NCBI RefSeq assembly: GCF_019649055.1
Contig: NW_026570225.1
Span: 1,116,001-1,180,000, forward strand
DNA: 64,000 bases
From: Paramacrobiotus metropolitanus
Taxonomy: Eukaryota > Tardigrada > Eutardigrada > Parachela > Macrobiotidae
Reading direction: 5' to 3'
Below the pieces are notes generated by a model that saw only the letters and a program-made list of their open reading frames with translations, was not told the DNA's origin and made no database searches. The position numbers were made by a program, and so were the translations under genes. Below are positions 35,139-55,608 of the stretch, in pieces. Position 1 is the first letter of the stretch. The number at the start of each line of letters is the position of its first letter.

Positions 35139-37768
35139 ATGTCAGGCCTCAGTCGCATTCTGCCTCCTCCGAGCCTGATCATTCACGATCGGGACGCTGA
35201 ACGTCAGCGTGTGGCCAATGAGTCGCAGCGAGCCGTGGTATCGCGTCAGAAACAGATTCCTCCGTATGGCCACCGTAGTGGCTACATTCCGCGCATTCCC
35301 GAAGATTACGGTGATGGAGGCGCTTTTCCCGAAATCCCCGTGGCCCAGTATCCCCTGGAGATGGGACGGAAGCGCGGGGAGAAGACCAATGCGCTGGCCG
35401 TGGCGGTAGATGAGGCGGGCAGTATCAAGTATGATGCGCTACTCCGACAGGGACAACGCGCGGATAAAGTCATACATTCCAAGTATCAGGATCTGGTGCC
35501 CAAACCCATTCGCAACGAATCAGCGCCAGAATTGCAGGTAACAAGTTTTTTATGCCATTCATTAGCCAGCTTGAATTAGTTTTTCGATGTTCTATTCCAC
35601 AATGTCTTTGGATACAACCTCCGAGTATTACAGACTGCGTAAAGCCAAGGGAGTTCTCTGGAACTCCACACAAGATGATGTTCTTTAGAAACGTACAACA
35701 CCACACATTTAAAATTTAATTATGGTTTTAATACTGTTTGTGATGTTTCCTCTGGTACTTTCTTTGCTGAGCAAACTTAACTTTTTCCACTGTTTTCGTT
35801 TTTATATTACTACTCAGTAGTACATAACGTCTTAATTGTAGTTGGTGTTTAGAATGAAAAACTTTGAAATTAATGTATTTCTTGTTTCATAAGATGCAGA
35901 GATGCATATGGGCGTTCATTTTACATACGTATTTGAATCGATAGGGCTATGTTCTTGTTCAGACAGGTTGATTTGGTTTATCCCTGCTTTGAATAAGTAA
36001 CTTGCGTTCAGTATTAAGGTTGTTTAATCCATGTTTTGGTTGATTCGACAGAAACCCGACGAGGAAGAAATTGCCAAGCTAGCGGAGGAGACAAGACAAG
36101 CCCTACAAGTGCGCGTTGACACCAAAATTGCTGCCGCCATGCCAGTTAGGAGAGCAGAAGCCGTCGGACCTGATCAGTATGTCCGCTACACACCCTCTCA
36201 GCAGGGCGACAACTTCAATTCGGGTGCGAAGCAGCGCATCGTCCGCGTCGTCGAACAGCAGAATGATCCCATGGAGCCACCGAAATTCAAAATCAACAAG
36301 AAGCTGCCTAAACCTCCTCCCTCACCGCCGGCCCCGGTCATGCATTCGCCTCCGCGGAAGGTTAGTCACATCGTGCTGTTTAAATGTGCATCCGTTCTGA
36401 AGTAACGCTCGGAACTTGGTTTTTTAATCGTGAGAGTCATAGCTGTTGTTTTCCGCGATTTAGGTAACCGTCCAAGAGCAAGCCGACTGGAAAATCCCTC
36501 CTTGCATATCCAACTGGAAGAATGCTAAAGGCTACACAATACCGTTGGATAAACGCTTGGCTGCCGATGGACGCGGCCTGCAACAAGTGCATATCAATGA
36601 AAATTTTGCCAAGTTTGCGGAGGCCCTGTATATTGCCGATCGCAAGGCCCGTGAAGCTGTAGAAGCCAGATCACAGTTAGAGCGTCGGTTGGCACAGAAG
36701 GAGAAGGAGAGGAAGGAAGAAAATCTTCGTCAACTGGCTCAGAAAGCTCGCGAAGAGCGCGCTGGGATTCGCAGTGCGGCAACGGCACCGGAAGAAGCTA
36801 GTGCGGAAGAAGTTAGGGAGCGAGAACAACTCAGGTACTTAGTAGATGTTTTGCATAGAAAATCTGACTTGGATCCTCAAAGACAGATCTTTATTTCACG
36901 TATTGAGTTGCGGTTATCATACAGTGTGTAGACTTGTTTTTAAGTAGAATGTAGTGTTTGTATCATCTTGTTATTGTTCAAGCTAAACTTTCTTATTGTC
37001 ACTTCGGTTCACATGAACCCAGCAGATAATTTTTTTATCAGTAGGTTGTTGCTTGTTAGTGGTACTAAACAAATTATCAGGATTTTTTCTGTTGGCTTTT
37101 GAAATGTAATTTTTCGGTTATTACTGCAGACTCGATCGTCATAAGGAGCGTGCTCGTGACCGCAACATTCAGCGGGCCGCGCCCGATAAACGCACGAAGC
37201 TGCAGCGGGAGCGCGAGCGCGACATCAGCGAGAAGATCGCCCTGGGTATACCGGCGAAGGTTAACCAAGGCGATGATTCGGCATTCGATCAGAGATTATT
37301 TAACCAGAGTCGAGGTATTGATACAGTTTCTTGTTCATTTCGGAATTCTTACTATGCTTTGCTTTGTTAGGAATGGATAGTGGTTTCGGAGGCGGAGAGG
37401 ACGAAAGTTACAACGTTTACGACAAAGCCTGGCGTTCAGAGAAGAACATTGGCCAGTCGCTGTATCGCCCGAATAAGAACGTCGATAAGGAGGTGTACGG
37501 TGATGATTTTGATGAAATTGTCAAGACCAATCGTTTTGTACCAGATAAAGGATTCGAAGGAGCCGATCGTGCCCAGCGACGCGATGGACCCGTACAGTTT
37601 GAACGACACGCGGCAGCCGCCAAGGACGAGCGGGAAGCCGATCCTTTTGGGTTGGATAAATTCTTGGGGGAAGCGAAAAAAGGCGCTAAGAGAAACGAGG
37701 AGGAACGCCGTCGCGGTACCCCGGAGCGGGACCGCGATTACGATCGCAAGAAGCGCCGTGGTAGTTAA
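35139..37768 (+). CDS. SNW1: SNW1/SKIP (Prp45) splicing factor and transcription co-regulator
   Basis: Exons 35139-35537, 36052-36360, 36464-36834, 37130-37314 and 37371-37768 join without frame breaks to give about 553 aa, close to the usual animal length (about 536-550). Collinear hallmarks: PPYGHRSGYIPR, GDGGAFPEIPVAQYPLEMGR, AAMPVRRAEAVGPDQYVRYT, PSQQGDNFNSGAKQR, the SNW core with S252-N-W-KNAKGYTIPLDKRL, HINENFAKFAEALYIADRKA followed by a charged coiled coil, and the C-terminal GMDSGFGGGEDESYNVYDKA, YRPNKNVDKEVYGDD and EADPFGLDKFLGEAKK. SNW1 sits in the spliceosome active-site core (Bact/C complexes) and acts in nuclear-receptor and Notch transcription. It is almost certainly an essential nuclear protein. 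AATAAA is at 37978. All introns are short (36 bp or more). Confidence 0.96.
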
Positions 37769-38466
37769 AAATTGGTTTTATTCGTTTGCTTATGATGTTA
37801 ATTGTATCGTATGAGTCATCGTTGTATGGTACTTAACGCCTTGTTGATTTCCACTGTTTTCATTTTTGCGCTGATATCTCCACTGATGGCGTTCGGGATT
37901 TTAACTGTCTGAACTATCGCAGTGCTTGTGTAAAATGTTCATTATTTCTCCCCTTTCCTGGTGGTACAGGCCACTAAAATAAATTCGTACACAGCAGGTT
38001 ATAATATTTTTATTCCAACCGCAAGAAAACCATTGGATACTTTCGTGTTGCGATAAAGAACACACAAATCCCGTTCTGATTTTTCGAAAGTTCCGCAGTT
38101 GTGCCCATTGTAGTGAAAAAAATTATGATCGCATCCCCATGATCTCACCGGACAATTTATTTATTTCTATAATATACAGAAAACAAACCTTAGAGTTTCA
38201 GGCATGAAACATTGTATAATTTAGCAAACGAAACAAATAAAAATCTATATTTAGAAAACGCGCGACTGTCGCGACATACAAAGTAAGAATTATAACGGGT
38301 CAAAATAAAAGATAGAGGCAAACTGCACACGATGAAAGGCAAAAATAAGTAAGTGTACGGTTATCCACGGAAGCTGCTGCATTGAGCACGGACCAAATTG
38401 AACGGCTTTCGTTTCAAATATAAAAAAAACAGTGCTTCATGAGAGGACCAGAATTCCAAATTATCG
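37769..38466. other. Convergent 3' region of SNW1 and coronin
   Basis: About 700 bp holding the 3' ends of two convergent genes. AATAAA at 37978-37983 serves the plus strand. TTTATT copies near 38008 and 38157 can serve the minus strand. The transcripts may overlap slightly. Confidence 0.6.
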
Positions 38467-46593
<8,127 letters not shown>

Positions 46594-46877
46594 TTAGGCG
46601 GCTGCTCTTTGGGACGGTGCGATTCCTCCTACGGTCATACCCAACAATAACTCCAACCCGACGGACCGAATATGATATCCTCGTTTCACGTTTTCTGCAA
46701 CAAAATTGCACACATCAAAAGGAATTTCGGAAACTAGTAAGTACACTACGAACCGAATAAAAACGCCTCCGCTCCGATAAAAAGATGAACCAATCTGCAG
46801 AGTGCAGACGACCGACCTGTTCGGCTGTTGAGCAAACTTTCAAAATGAAACCTTGTGCTTGTAAGCTTGTTGGCCAT
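46594..46877 (-). CDS. Possible 53-aa small protein, two exons
   Basis: Exons 46817-46877 and 46594-46694 join in phase 1 across a 122-bp intron (donor GTCGGT, acceptor ttgttgcag). The start MANKLTSTRFHFESLLNSRT is followed, after a split Glu codon, by NVKRGYHIRSVGLELLLGM and TVGGIAPSQRAAA, then TAA. The product has a basic N-terminal half and one hydrophobic segment (VGLELLLGMTVGGIA), like many tiny mitochondrial or membrane proteins. I cannot name it. The GC-rich composition against an AT-rich background and a good acceptor support it. The alternative is that the block is 5' untranslated sequence of coronin, which is transcribed in the same direction. Confidence 0.35.
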
Positions 46878-47867
46878 GTACACTGAAGTGACTGAACACC
46901 GAAGAGCAGATGCATCGAATCACGACAGCCAAACGAAATCGAAATCGTTTAAAGGGAGCCGACTCACAGTAGTTGCCAACTAGCAACAAACGCGTAACCG
47001 CCTTCCCGATAGGTGCGACTGTGAGGAATGGTTAGGTAAATTACAATAATTATTACTTGCACTTCGTAATTAGTAATGTAGAACTAGTTCTCTTATTATT
47101 TCAATGTGTTCTGTAAAATTGTACAGTAAATGATGCTCGGCAAAGCCTTGCATATTACACATACAATATTCTGAACAAAACAACGCGCTTTTCTTAAAAA
47201 TGTTTTTCTTGTTTTAGATACATCGAAAAAAATATCAATAATTCCGAAGGTAGCTGTAGCACAGTTAGATCGTCACTCTAAATTTATTATAATTCGTTAC
47301 GATCCATTTAATGGCAGCGAAAAATATAGTGTACTTGTACACGACTTGCAGCATGGATGACCTAACGGGATTACAAAGAAAATTAAATGCATACCACATT
47401 TTGCAAAACTGCGAAAAGTGGACTGAATGTGCCGGTCAGATAAGTGTCAACAGTTCTCTGCAGATGCTATGTGCGGTGCACTCACTACAGCAAATCGGCG
47501 ACATTACGGCACCGGCCGCAAACGTTTCCTAATCTGTCCTCTCCACGAATGTCTTATCTGGCTCTGCGAAACAATTAACCACGAAATACAACATGAATGC
47601 GCATAATTTTGGACTAGTTGATTTCTAATTAATTAACGGCTTGACAAGTTGTACTGGAACGCACTGCACGACAGCGCATGCTGCAGAATTCCGTTGATAA
47701 GGTTGAACACCGTTGTTGTGCCATTACATATGCAAAGTGCAACAACACCTGAAAAGTGCCAACTCTCATCGTCGTGGGTGCAAGCTTCAAGAATTTTAGT
47801 GGAAAGCATCGTCCACCACTGATGCCGCTTTTTTTTATGTTATTCGCTTCGTTTTTCGATCGACAAA
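46878..47867. other. Spacer upstream of the OATP gene
   Basis: Divergent intergenic region between the coronin side and the OATP start, likely with the OATP promoter and leader (GC-richer from about 47700). A 73-codon open frame at 47311 has no supporting features. Confidence 0.45.
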
Positions 47868-50800
47868 ATGCCGTACGGAAATCCACACAATAAAGGGGAA
47901 GATGCCGAAGAAACTGTCTTCGATGTGTCCATGCACCGGCAACAGCCGCAACCGCCCAGTTACAATGGCAAAAATACACCGCTGATGACGGAAACATTTG
48001 TCACCTCCGATCCGGAAGAAGGGATTGCGATGAACGGACATCACCATCATCATATAGATCCGGCTGATATTCCCTATGAAGACCGGTGTGGGATAGCCTG
48101 CTGCAAACCGAACTGGCTGCAGAAACTGCGCAATATGAAGGTGTTTTTGTTGGTGTTTATTATTACCGGCCTAACGCAAGGTAGGCAAAGCAACGTTCAC
48201 ATTTGCGTTAAATTACGCTGGTATAAGCACACCGTCGTTGCGTGCTCTACTTAAGAAAGTATGTAATTAACCGTCAAAAGTCGAAAGATGTGCTGTGCAA
48301 GCACACTAAATTTTGTCGAATTTAAAATTTCGCAACATAAACAGTTTTGTGGTGTGTTCTTACAGAAATACTTAGAGTCTAAGTAATAATCATTTTTCTC
48401 TTATTTTCAGTAGAAATTCCCGCTGTTGTTGCGTTAACATTGATAAACGAAAATATCCGCCCGATTACGAACTGCTATATAATGCATTCGTGCTGCGCAT
48501 AATTTATAATCAATCCGCATTCTTAAACAAGTAAAATTTTTCAAATTATGTATTTGAGCGTGTTTAGTCGCCAGAGTTGGTGGTGAGAATGTTCCTTTAG
48601 ATACTTGCATTTATGGAATATATGTAGCACCACTTTCAGTTTACAGTTTTGTTTAAATTAGAAGAGTCCGAATAAGTCTTCAATGAAAGATGATATGAAA
48701 AATCATGATAAAACAATCAAAGTTTTTCAGGATGCAATTTTCAATGGTACATACAATAATGCATACGTTATTTACAGTATTGAAGTATTTTATAATTATA
48801 TCTGTAATTATATGTGTACAGGATGTTCAACGCTATGCTCTGTCTGGGTTACGAGTCACGACAAAGTAATTATATTAAATCAGTTCCATTATTATTTATT
48901 ACGTACGCATAAAGAACTTACAGCTGACCAAAGTGTATCTCATGCAAGAATTTACACACTTTTGAAAAGGCAAAGAATTTATAAACTGTGATTTGTGTTT
49001 AAGGAATGTATTATTCGTACTGGAACATGTCTTTGTCATCCATTGAGAAACGATTCCAAATTCCTAGCCGTACTACGGGGATTATTACTGCAATTAACGA
49101 TGTCAGGTAAATTCTGTAGAACTTGCATCCTTATATTAAAAAATACAATATATAACAATTATGAATATTTTATTCTTAACACCGAAGCATGCGCTGGGAC
49201 TTGCTTATCTTTAACATTATTTTGTAGTCACATTGCTGTGGTGTTACTTGTTGCACATTTCTGCGGGAAGGGACACCGTCCACGCTGGCTAGCGGTGTCC
49301 AGCCTCTTGTTGGGCATTGCCATTCTGACCTTTGCCACGCCGGAACTCTTCGCTCCCAAATGGGATGCCGAGAATATTCGTATGGACAATTCCAGTATCG
49401 ATAAGGAGATTTGTCTGAATGAAGCACAGGCCCAAGAGACCGCTGATAAGTGCGATGCCGAATCACAGGCCATACGCAACGATAACATGTGGGCTTTGAT
49501 CCTGCTGGGTGTTGCCCAGGTTTTACTGGGAATCGCCACAACTGGTGAGAAACGATATGTTACCGAATTTATAAAGATATCAGATTCCTTAATTAGTCAC
49601 GATACAACAATTTGCACATAAAACAATGTTATCTAAATGTGAACTCATAACAGCCCCGATTGTGCTGGCGATGCCGTTTATCGATGACAACGTGGAGACC
49701 AAAAATACCGCTGTATATTTTGGTGAGCAACTTTATCTGTACCTTCTTAAATCTGTATGGCGAGTCACGTACTTCGAAGTATTATATTGTATTATATGTT
49801 TTATCTGTCTTTCATTTAGCGCTTGGACTGGCTGGACGTCTTATTGGTCCGTTGATTGGTGTTTTCGTGGGCTCGTTTAGCCTTTCAACATACGTTGACC
49901 TTACCAGTAAGTCCCGGTCGTTATCGAAAAAGTTAAAATGTGCTAGTGATCAAATGCAGTTTCTGACGTTTATCTATCAACTGTAGAAAAACCTAACATT
50001 GCGCAAACCGATCCCAGATGGATGGGAGCATGGTATTTGGGATTTGTCCTAATAGGATCTCTTGTCTGTTTGACCTCGACTTTATACTGGGTATGCTATA
50101 AATACCAACGGGCACTACCGGCTACCACCGTCATCTTGTGTTATTGTGCTTCCAGTTTTTTCCGCGACACCTATCAAATGAATACCTTGTTAAACATGGC
50201 AAACGGAAAATATCCCGAGTTAGCGCAACATCACAGCAAGAGCAAAGCCTTTCACAGAAGCTGGCTGGTAAGCTTAAGTTCTGCCCGTTTGCTAGCTTCC
50301 AGTTGTTAACAAACTATTATCTATGTATTATAATTTTACTGTAATCGGTGCTGCTTTTTAGTTCTTCCTAGAGATATGAAGCGGCTGCTTGTGAACAAAG
50401 TTTTCATGTGTCGGTTAATCAACGACTGCATCGATATGCTGGTCGTGTCCGGTATGTAGGATTTCTATATTATTATTTATTTACTTTTGGTTTATTTCTT
50501 TAATGCTAGCTCGTTTATTGTGTGCATACGAATACTAATTACTCATTACTAATTTCTGTGAATTACTCATTTTTGTTCGTGATTTACAAATATTTTAATT
50601 TTGTTATTGATTTTTATTCTAGAGGTTGTGCACGTTTTACAGGGTATTTCAATTTTTCATCCAAATATATTGAATTCCACTTCCGTATGTCGCCCGCACA
50701 GGCCGGCAAAGCCAGCGGTTTATCAAGCATCCTAGCCATGGGGTACGTTAGATATCTGTACGAGTAATTAGAGTAAAACCATATGCAGTTAACGCAGTCT

Positions 50801-53066
50801 ACGATAACAACATCAACGACACGCAACGATTTAGCTTTATTTGGGCACTGGGTGAACACATTAGCACCGGAACACGGGTCACCGGTACAACCTGGTCACC
50901 GGTACAACCTGTGGAACTGTATGTCGCTATGCGACATACAGTTCCACTATCGAAAATGCATTGCTTATCCAGCATCAGGGTGTACATCCCAACGACACAC
51001 TCTAATGGCTTTTTTCGGCTGGACATCGGTCAAGCAGGTAGTCTAGCCTCGCAATCCTCTCCGCTGAGTTTACCGGAATTAGCTTAGCTAATTCTATTTT
51101 TAAACTGCTACTTATTGTTTTTGGCGAAATATTTCTGCTCAGAATTGTATGTAGTTCTGTTATCTACTGCTATTTCCGGTTACAAATCTGTTGTACTGCT
51201 CCGTATCAATGGAGCAGATACTTATATATAGATATAGGGTTTGTAGTTAACTTAAGTATAGTACAGCTTCTTCTGCATCATTCTGTAACCGTTAGTAAAG
51301 ACTTTTACTGTCCCAGTGACATAGTAAATATGAATCACTACTGAAAGTTGTACTCGAAATTTAATTAGCTTTGACGTTTTATTGAATGGCAGCGTTTTCA
51401 TATCATGAAATCTGACTATGCCATGGTTGTTACAGTTTAGGAGCGGCGGTCGGCGGGCTGATTGTCCGGCGTTTCAAGATGACACCAAAGCAAATCGCCA
51501 TAGGATTGGCCATCTCATCCTTCCTGATCTCCATTTGTTACTTTTTCCTCATGCTCATCCGATGTGAACCGCGAAATTTACACAGCATCCCCGGTCCTGA
51601 TGAGTAAGCAGTTAAAAAAACAGAAATCATACAGCCGGTACAAATTGAACTGACCCGCTACCCGCATTATAATTTCAGAATGCTGATTGTCGACACGATG
51701 TGCAGTAATGGGTGCAATTGTGCCGGGAAGTCGTTTTCTCCGGTTTGTGACGAACTGACCCAAACCAACTACTACTCTCCATGCCACGCTGGGTGTACTG
51801 CAACGGTCACACGTGGCGTAAGTACCGCTTTTGCATTTTCAGATCTATCTTATTTTTTTGCTGAGCTATCTTATTTTTTTTAAAAGGCCGAAATGCAATA
51901 CGAACGCCTTCGGCGTGTTAGAATAATTCCTGTTATCCTGATATTCTTGTGTGTAAATTTGTAATAATTCTGCAGCTCAATTATTAACAGATGGGACAAA
52001 AGTTTTATGAAAACTGTCAATGTCTTCTCAATATTACGGCACCTCAATGGATTCAGCCGGCTAGTCCAACTCCCACGTCACTGTGGACACGCTTGACCAC
52101 CACGTTGGAGGATCTGGTCAACGGTCCACCGGCAGATGTTAAGTACCCCGGCGCCACCGTTAAACGCGGTTTCTGCGAAGGCGGCTGCAGTGGATTCTGG
52201 ACCTATGTGGCCATCAGCGCTTCTTTCAAATTTATCGGGATGCTACCGTTCTCTGGAAACACCATGCTTTCCTTCCGGTAAACGGATTTCTGACTGTTTT
52301 TGAATCCCATGAAAGTGACTGTGCGTGTTTCTGTTAGAATTGTTGAACCGGATCTCAAAGCCTTATCCAAAGCCCTGCAAACATTTTGCGCTTCTCTTTT
52401 CGGTGTGTACTTAATGATATATTTTCAGTACATAAGAAAATATACCGGTAAGACACGAAGGATATGCTAATAATCCAGATGTAGCACTTAACTTTATGCA
52501 TTGCATGTTATTACGTCCTGATATTTCAGCATTGAGTACCCTTTGTGAGCAAAATAGATTGAACAAGTTCTTATACCGGCTAGAGAAAGTTTATTGCAAT
52601 ATTTCGCTCTTGCAGCTTTTATTCCTGGTCCGATTATTATGGGAGCACTCATCGATTCCACATGTCGTTTATGGAACACCCAAGCGTGCGGTCAGAGAGG
52701 AGCCTGCTTGATCTATGATTTAGACAGTCTGCGCTACAAAATGCACCTCTATGTTGGAGTTATAAAGACGTTGGCCTGCATTATGGATATTTATGTAAGC
52801 ACATATTTATTTGCCAACTACAATATTCTATACAATTCTAAACAATTATATTATATTACAATTATTTTGAAGATTGTCTAGATACATAATACAAATTTTA
52901 CAAACTTTTCACGCAGTTTTGTCTGGCGTAGGTTATTTTCAAAGTGAAAAATTTATCCTTTGACCGAGAACCCGAGAAAAGAAAAGAAGATGAGGAGAAA
53001 ACCGAACTGCAGGCTTCCACTGTAGCCACCATCGGAAGCGCAAGAGATCTTACGAATTATGACTAA
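47868..53066 (+). CDS. SLCO (OATP): Organic anion transporting polypeptide (SLCO/OATP)
   Basis: Fifteen exons: 47868-48180, 49004-49106, 49228-49544, 49654-49722, 49820-49906, 49987-50090, 50156-50267, 50362-50451, 50625-50742, 51436-51603, 51679-51817, 51991-52277, 52338-52402, 52616-52794, 52932-53066. Phases are consistent, giving about 761 aa. OATPs are 12-TM sodium-independent carriers of amphipathic organic anions in the plasma membrane. Family marks in order: LLVFIITGLTQG (TM1), SSIEKRFQIPSRTTGII, RPRWLAVSSLLLG, IDDNVETKNTAVYFGA, GRLIGPLIGVFVGSF, TDPRWMGAWYLGFVL (superfamily signature D-x-RW-x-GAWWxGF), a large Cys-rich extracellular loop with the Kazal-like pattern CSNGCNCAGKSFSPVCDE, GPIIMGALIDSTCRLW near the C-terminus, and a charged tail. 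The N-terminus is His-rich (HHHHH). The first intron is 823 bp. AATAAA is at 53169. Substrate cannot be inferred. Confidence 0.95.
50743..51435 (+). other. OATP intron 9 with repeat-hairpin structure
   Basis: A 693-bp phase-2 intron. It holds two tandem 17-bp copies of GGTCACCGGTACAACCT (50877-50910) joined directly to a perfect 17-bp hairpin (50911-50947). The exact TACGAGTA octamer lies at 50759. Confidence 0.8.
50911..50947. repeat. Perfect 17-bp inverted repeat with TAT loop
   Basis: The left arm GTGGAACTGTATGTCGC and its exact reverse complement are separated by TAT. Two direct 17-bp repeats lie immediately upstream. It can form a stable hairpin in the intron RNA. Confidence 0.9.
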
Positions 53067-53808
53067 ATTTAGGAAAAGTTTGTATTCCTACTTTTTGGCA
53101 GCGGTTTCGTTATTTCATAACTGCGTAAATGTAAAACTAACTCGCGTCTATTTGAAATATGTGGTGTAAATAAATCTGTGATTCGTGCAGCATTTTCTGT
53201 TAAAATGTAATTAATATTCGGCTCGAACGATATAGTTCTATCTGTACTGAGCGTACTAATACTTGCAAAATAATTATGCAGTATATTCTGTTGCCGTATT
53301 GCCACTAGTGTATTCTACTGACTGTGCAAACCTAACTTGCACTAACTTTTAATTTGTCATACCCGAGACTTGTACGAGTATTTCTATAGCGAAACCGGCG
53401 GGGAATCAGAAGGTACTAAACCTTACTACAAATGCCAAAATGTAGTTATCATCGACTTGTGATAGATGCAGGATATCTTCATTGTAATACAGTAACAACG
53501 AGCGTGTTACTGTAATTCTGATCACACCTTGGCATCGTGCACGTGCAGGAACAAAATTTAATGTATGTGGATGTTGTTGTGCCAGTCTATTGTACATGGC
53601 TTTACCATAATGATACCGTGTATTTCAAGCCACTGACAAGAAATGTATTTTTAGCAGCTCTTCCTGTCCATCATCTGCCTCACTATTATTCGTATTTGAA
53701 AACTCGTACGACTAGGATACATGATCTGATGTAGAACATTCATATTGATTTTTAAAGGTCACGAATAAGTGCAACAAGGTTTGCGCTCTGTGGTACTGGT
53801 TTGCCAGG
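53067..53808. other. Tail-to-tail spacer between OATP and GPCR
   Basis: The OATP 3' end (AATAAA at 53169) and the GPCR 3' end on the minus strand. AT-rich with no other feature. Confidence 0.5.
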
Positions 53809-54822
53809 CTATGCTTTGGTCCGGCGTAAACTAGCAATCCACATCAGAGGATCAAAAACCATTTGCAAAAAATACAGGATCTCAGTAAACTGAAAGACAG
53901 CGCTGGAGAACCAAACATTGCAGAATACCACAGCAATCCAGAACACGTCTTCCGGTAGCCAACAGGTCACTACGCTGATCGTGGTGATCGTCAGAATAAC
54001 AAACGGTCGCACCTGTCGTTGACCACCACTTCCAATCGGCTTTCCAGATGAGGTCATTCGGCTTTCTTCGTGTTTGCCGGTGTTTGTTTGTCCAACTGTA
54101 CCTGTTGTGTTGCCCGACGCAACCGGTAGTTCTTCCACCGCACCCACACACACAGCACTCCGACGCTTCTTCTGCCAGCGCTTAACGATCAAAAAAACGT
54201 AAATACTGATGACCAAGGAAAGCGGCATCAGTCGGTGTATAATCGTCTGCGCTCTGCTCCAAGCCGGCATGGCAATATGATGGCACCCTTTGTCGGCATC
54301 GGAGCGCTGATAGCGGATTGTCTCCACAAGGAACGGCGGCAACGAAATAATGTGCACGTAGCCGAGCATACCGAGATAGATCAAAACAGCGGTTCGCTTC
54401 GTGTGGCGTTCGCGATACGAAATGGGATACGTGACGGCCCACAGACGATTGAATGAGATGAGGAGATGGGACATGACATGGATGACGGTCACAATGCGTT
54501 GTGCGTAGATGTAGAAGACGCACACCGGATGACCCCAGAACCATTCCCCTCCGTACAGGTTGCTGATGGTTCCTAACGGGGCGATGATCATCAGGAAGCA
54601 TACATTGGCGGTGAATAAGAACAGCAGATAAATGGTGAAGGGGTTGATTAGTGTTGGACGCAGAATATGCAGGAGTAAGATTGCTCCGTTCAGAATGAAC
54701 GATGCCACGCCGATGAATGCTTTCAGACCAATTATTATGGTCCAGTTGGGTGCTGGAGAGAGGGCATAAAGGAATGAAAAGGAACTGGTATTCGTTAAAT
54801 TGCTAAAATTACTGTTGCTCAT
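53809..54822 (-). CDS. Intronless class A GPCR, orphan
   Basis: A single exon encodes 337 aa from the ATG at 54822; upstream in-frame codons lack an ATG. Seven hydrophobic segments are clear. The N-terminus carries several N-glycosylation sites (NFS, NLT, NTS). Cys101 at the top of TM3 pairs plausibly with Cys180. The DRY site is N125-R126-L127 in SFNRLWAVTYPISYRERHTK, nearly identical to NRLWAVTFPVAYKERHTK of the GPCR at 16610-18110. TM6 has CWLP (287-290). TM7 has DPLMW in place of NPxxY. The third intracellular loop (about 215-272) is long, hydrophilic and Ser/Thr/Gly-rich. The two receptors look like members of one expanded family. Ligand and coupling are unknown. The lack of introns contrasts with the two-exon relative and may reflect retroposition or intron loss. 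Confidence 0.88.
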   Translation of the reverse strand: MSNSNFSNLTNTSSFSFLYALSPAPNWTIIIGLKAFIGVASFILNGAILLLHILRPTLINPFTIYLLFLFTANVCFLMIIAPLGTISNLYGGEWFWGHPVCVFYIYAQRIVTVIHVMSHLLISFNRLWAVTYPISYRERHTKRTAVLIYLGMLGYVHIISLPPFLVETIRYQRSDADKGCHHIAMPAWSRAQTIIHRLMPLSLVISIYVFLIVKRWQKKRRSAVCVGAVEELPVASGNTTGTVGQTNTGKHEESRMTSSGKPIGSGGQRQVRPFVILTITTISVVTCWLPEDVFWIAVVFCNVWFSSAVFQFTEILYFLQMVFDPLMWIASLRRTKA

Positions 54823-55608
54823 GATGAAGACCGGTGAAGTTTTTGAAACTGATGAACAGACAATCAGATCGCCGACCAACGCAAAGTAGTCCGAATTTTG
54901 GTGAAAAGTGGATTTACGGGCAGTAAAGAAACACCGAAGTTGCGATTTAGCGTGCCCTTTTCTGTTATGAAATCAGTTAGATTCTGCAAGATTCAGTATG
55001 TTTCTGAATATGCACAGGTGATTTGGTACTGGCATTTGAAAAATTGCTTGAAACTGATTAGTGAGCGGTTACATGATACCACTACCAGGTCGTTCCGCGT
55101 CCTCTAGTGATAAAGCGCCTCATGATTATCAACTGAGCAAATCTGCGAAACCATACGCTGGAATATTGTAATGACTGCTGTGCTTCATCAATTTCCGTAC
55201 CCAACCGCGGTAATGAGCACCCAAGCTCTTTTAATTAAGACACCGTAACACTGTAATGTTTCGTTCACCAGTCACTCGTATACGTACACTAACTGCACAT
55301 CACCGTGCGTGGTTTCCGTCATAATTGCACTGCCGATGTTAATGCATATTGCATATGCATGTAGTCTTACGCAGTACTGTAGCTGATCATCATAAAAAAA
55401 CATCCTACATCACGCACACGCCCATCTATGGGCAAGGTCATCTTTAATACTTTAACAGAAGCTCAATCACAATAATATTTGTACACCGACTTCGATGCGA
55501 AAAACATTGATCAGGTTGCAAATGAAATGCTGGTAATCTTTTCTGTAGAAAAGTGTGTGCTATTTGTGGTTTTTGTTGCTCATATTCCGCAGTCTCTCAC
55601 TCATCCCA
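54823..55608. other. Spacer between GPCR and strawberry notch 3' end
   Basis: Contains the GPCR promoter on the minus strand and the 3' region of strawberry notch. No other gene is supported. Confidence 0.5.

Noticed and set aside
47311-47532. 73-codon frame upstream of the OATP gene
   Set aside because: No signal peptide, domain or codon pattern supports it; it is probably leader or spacer sequence.
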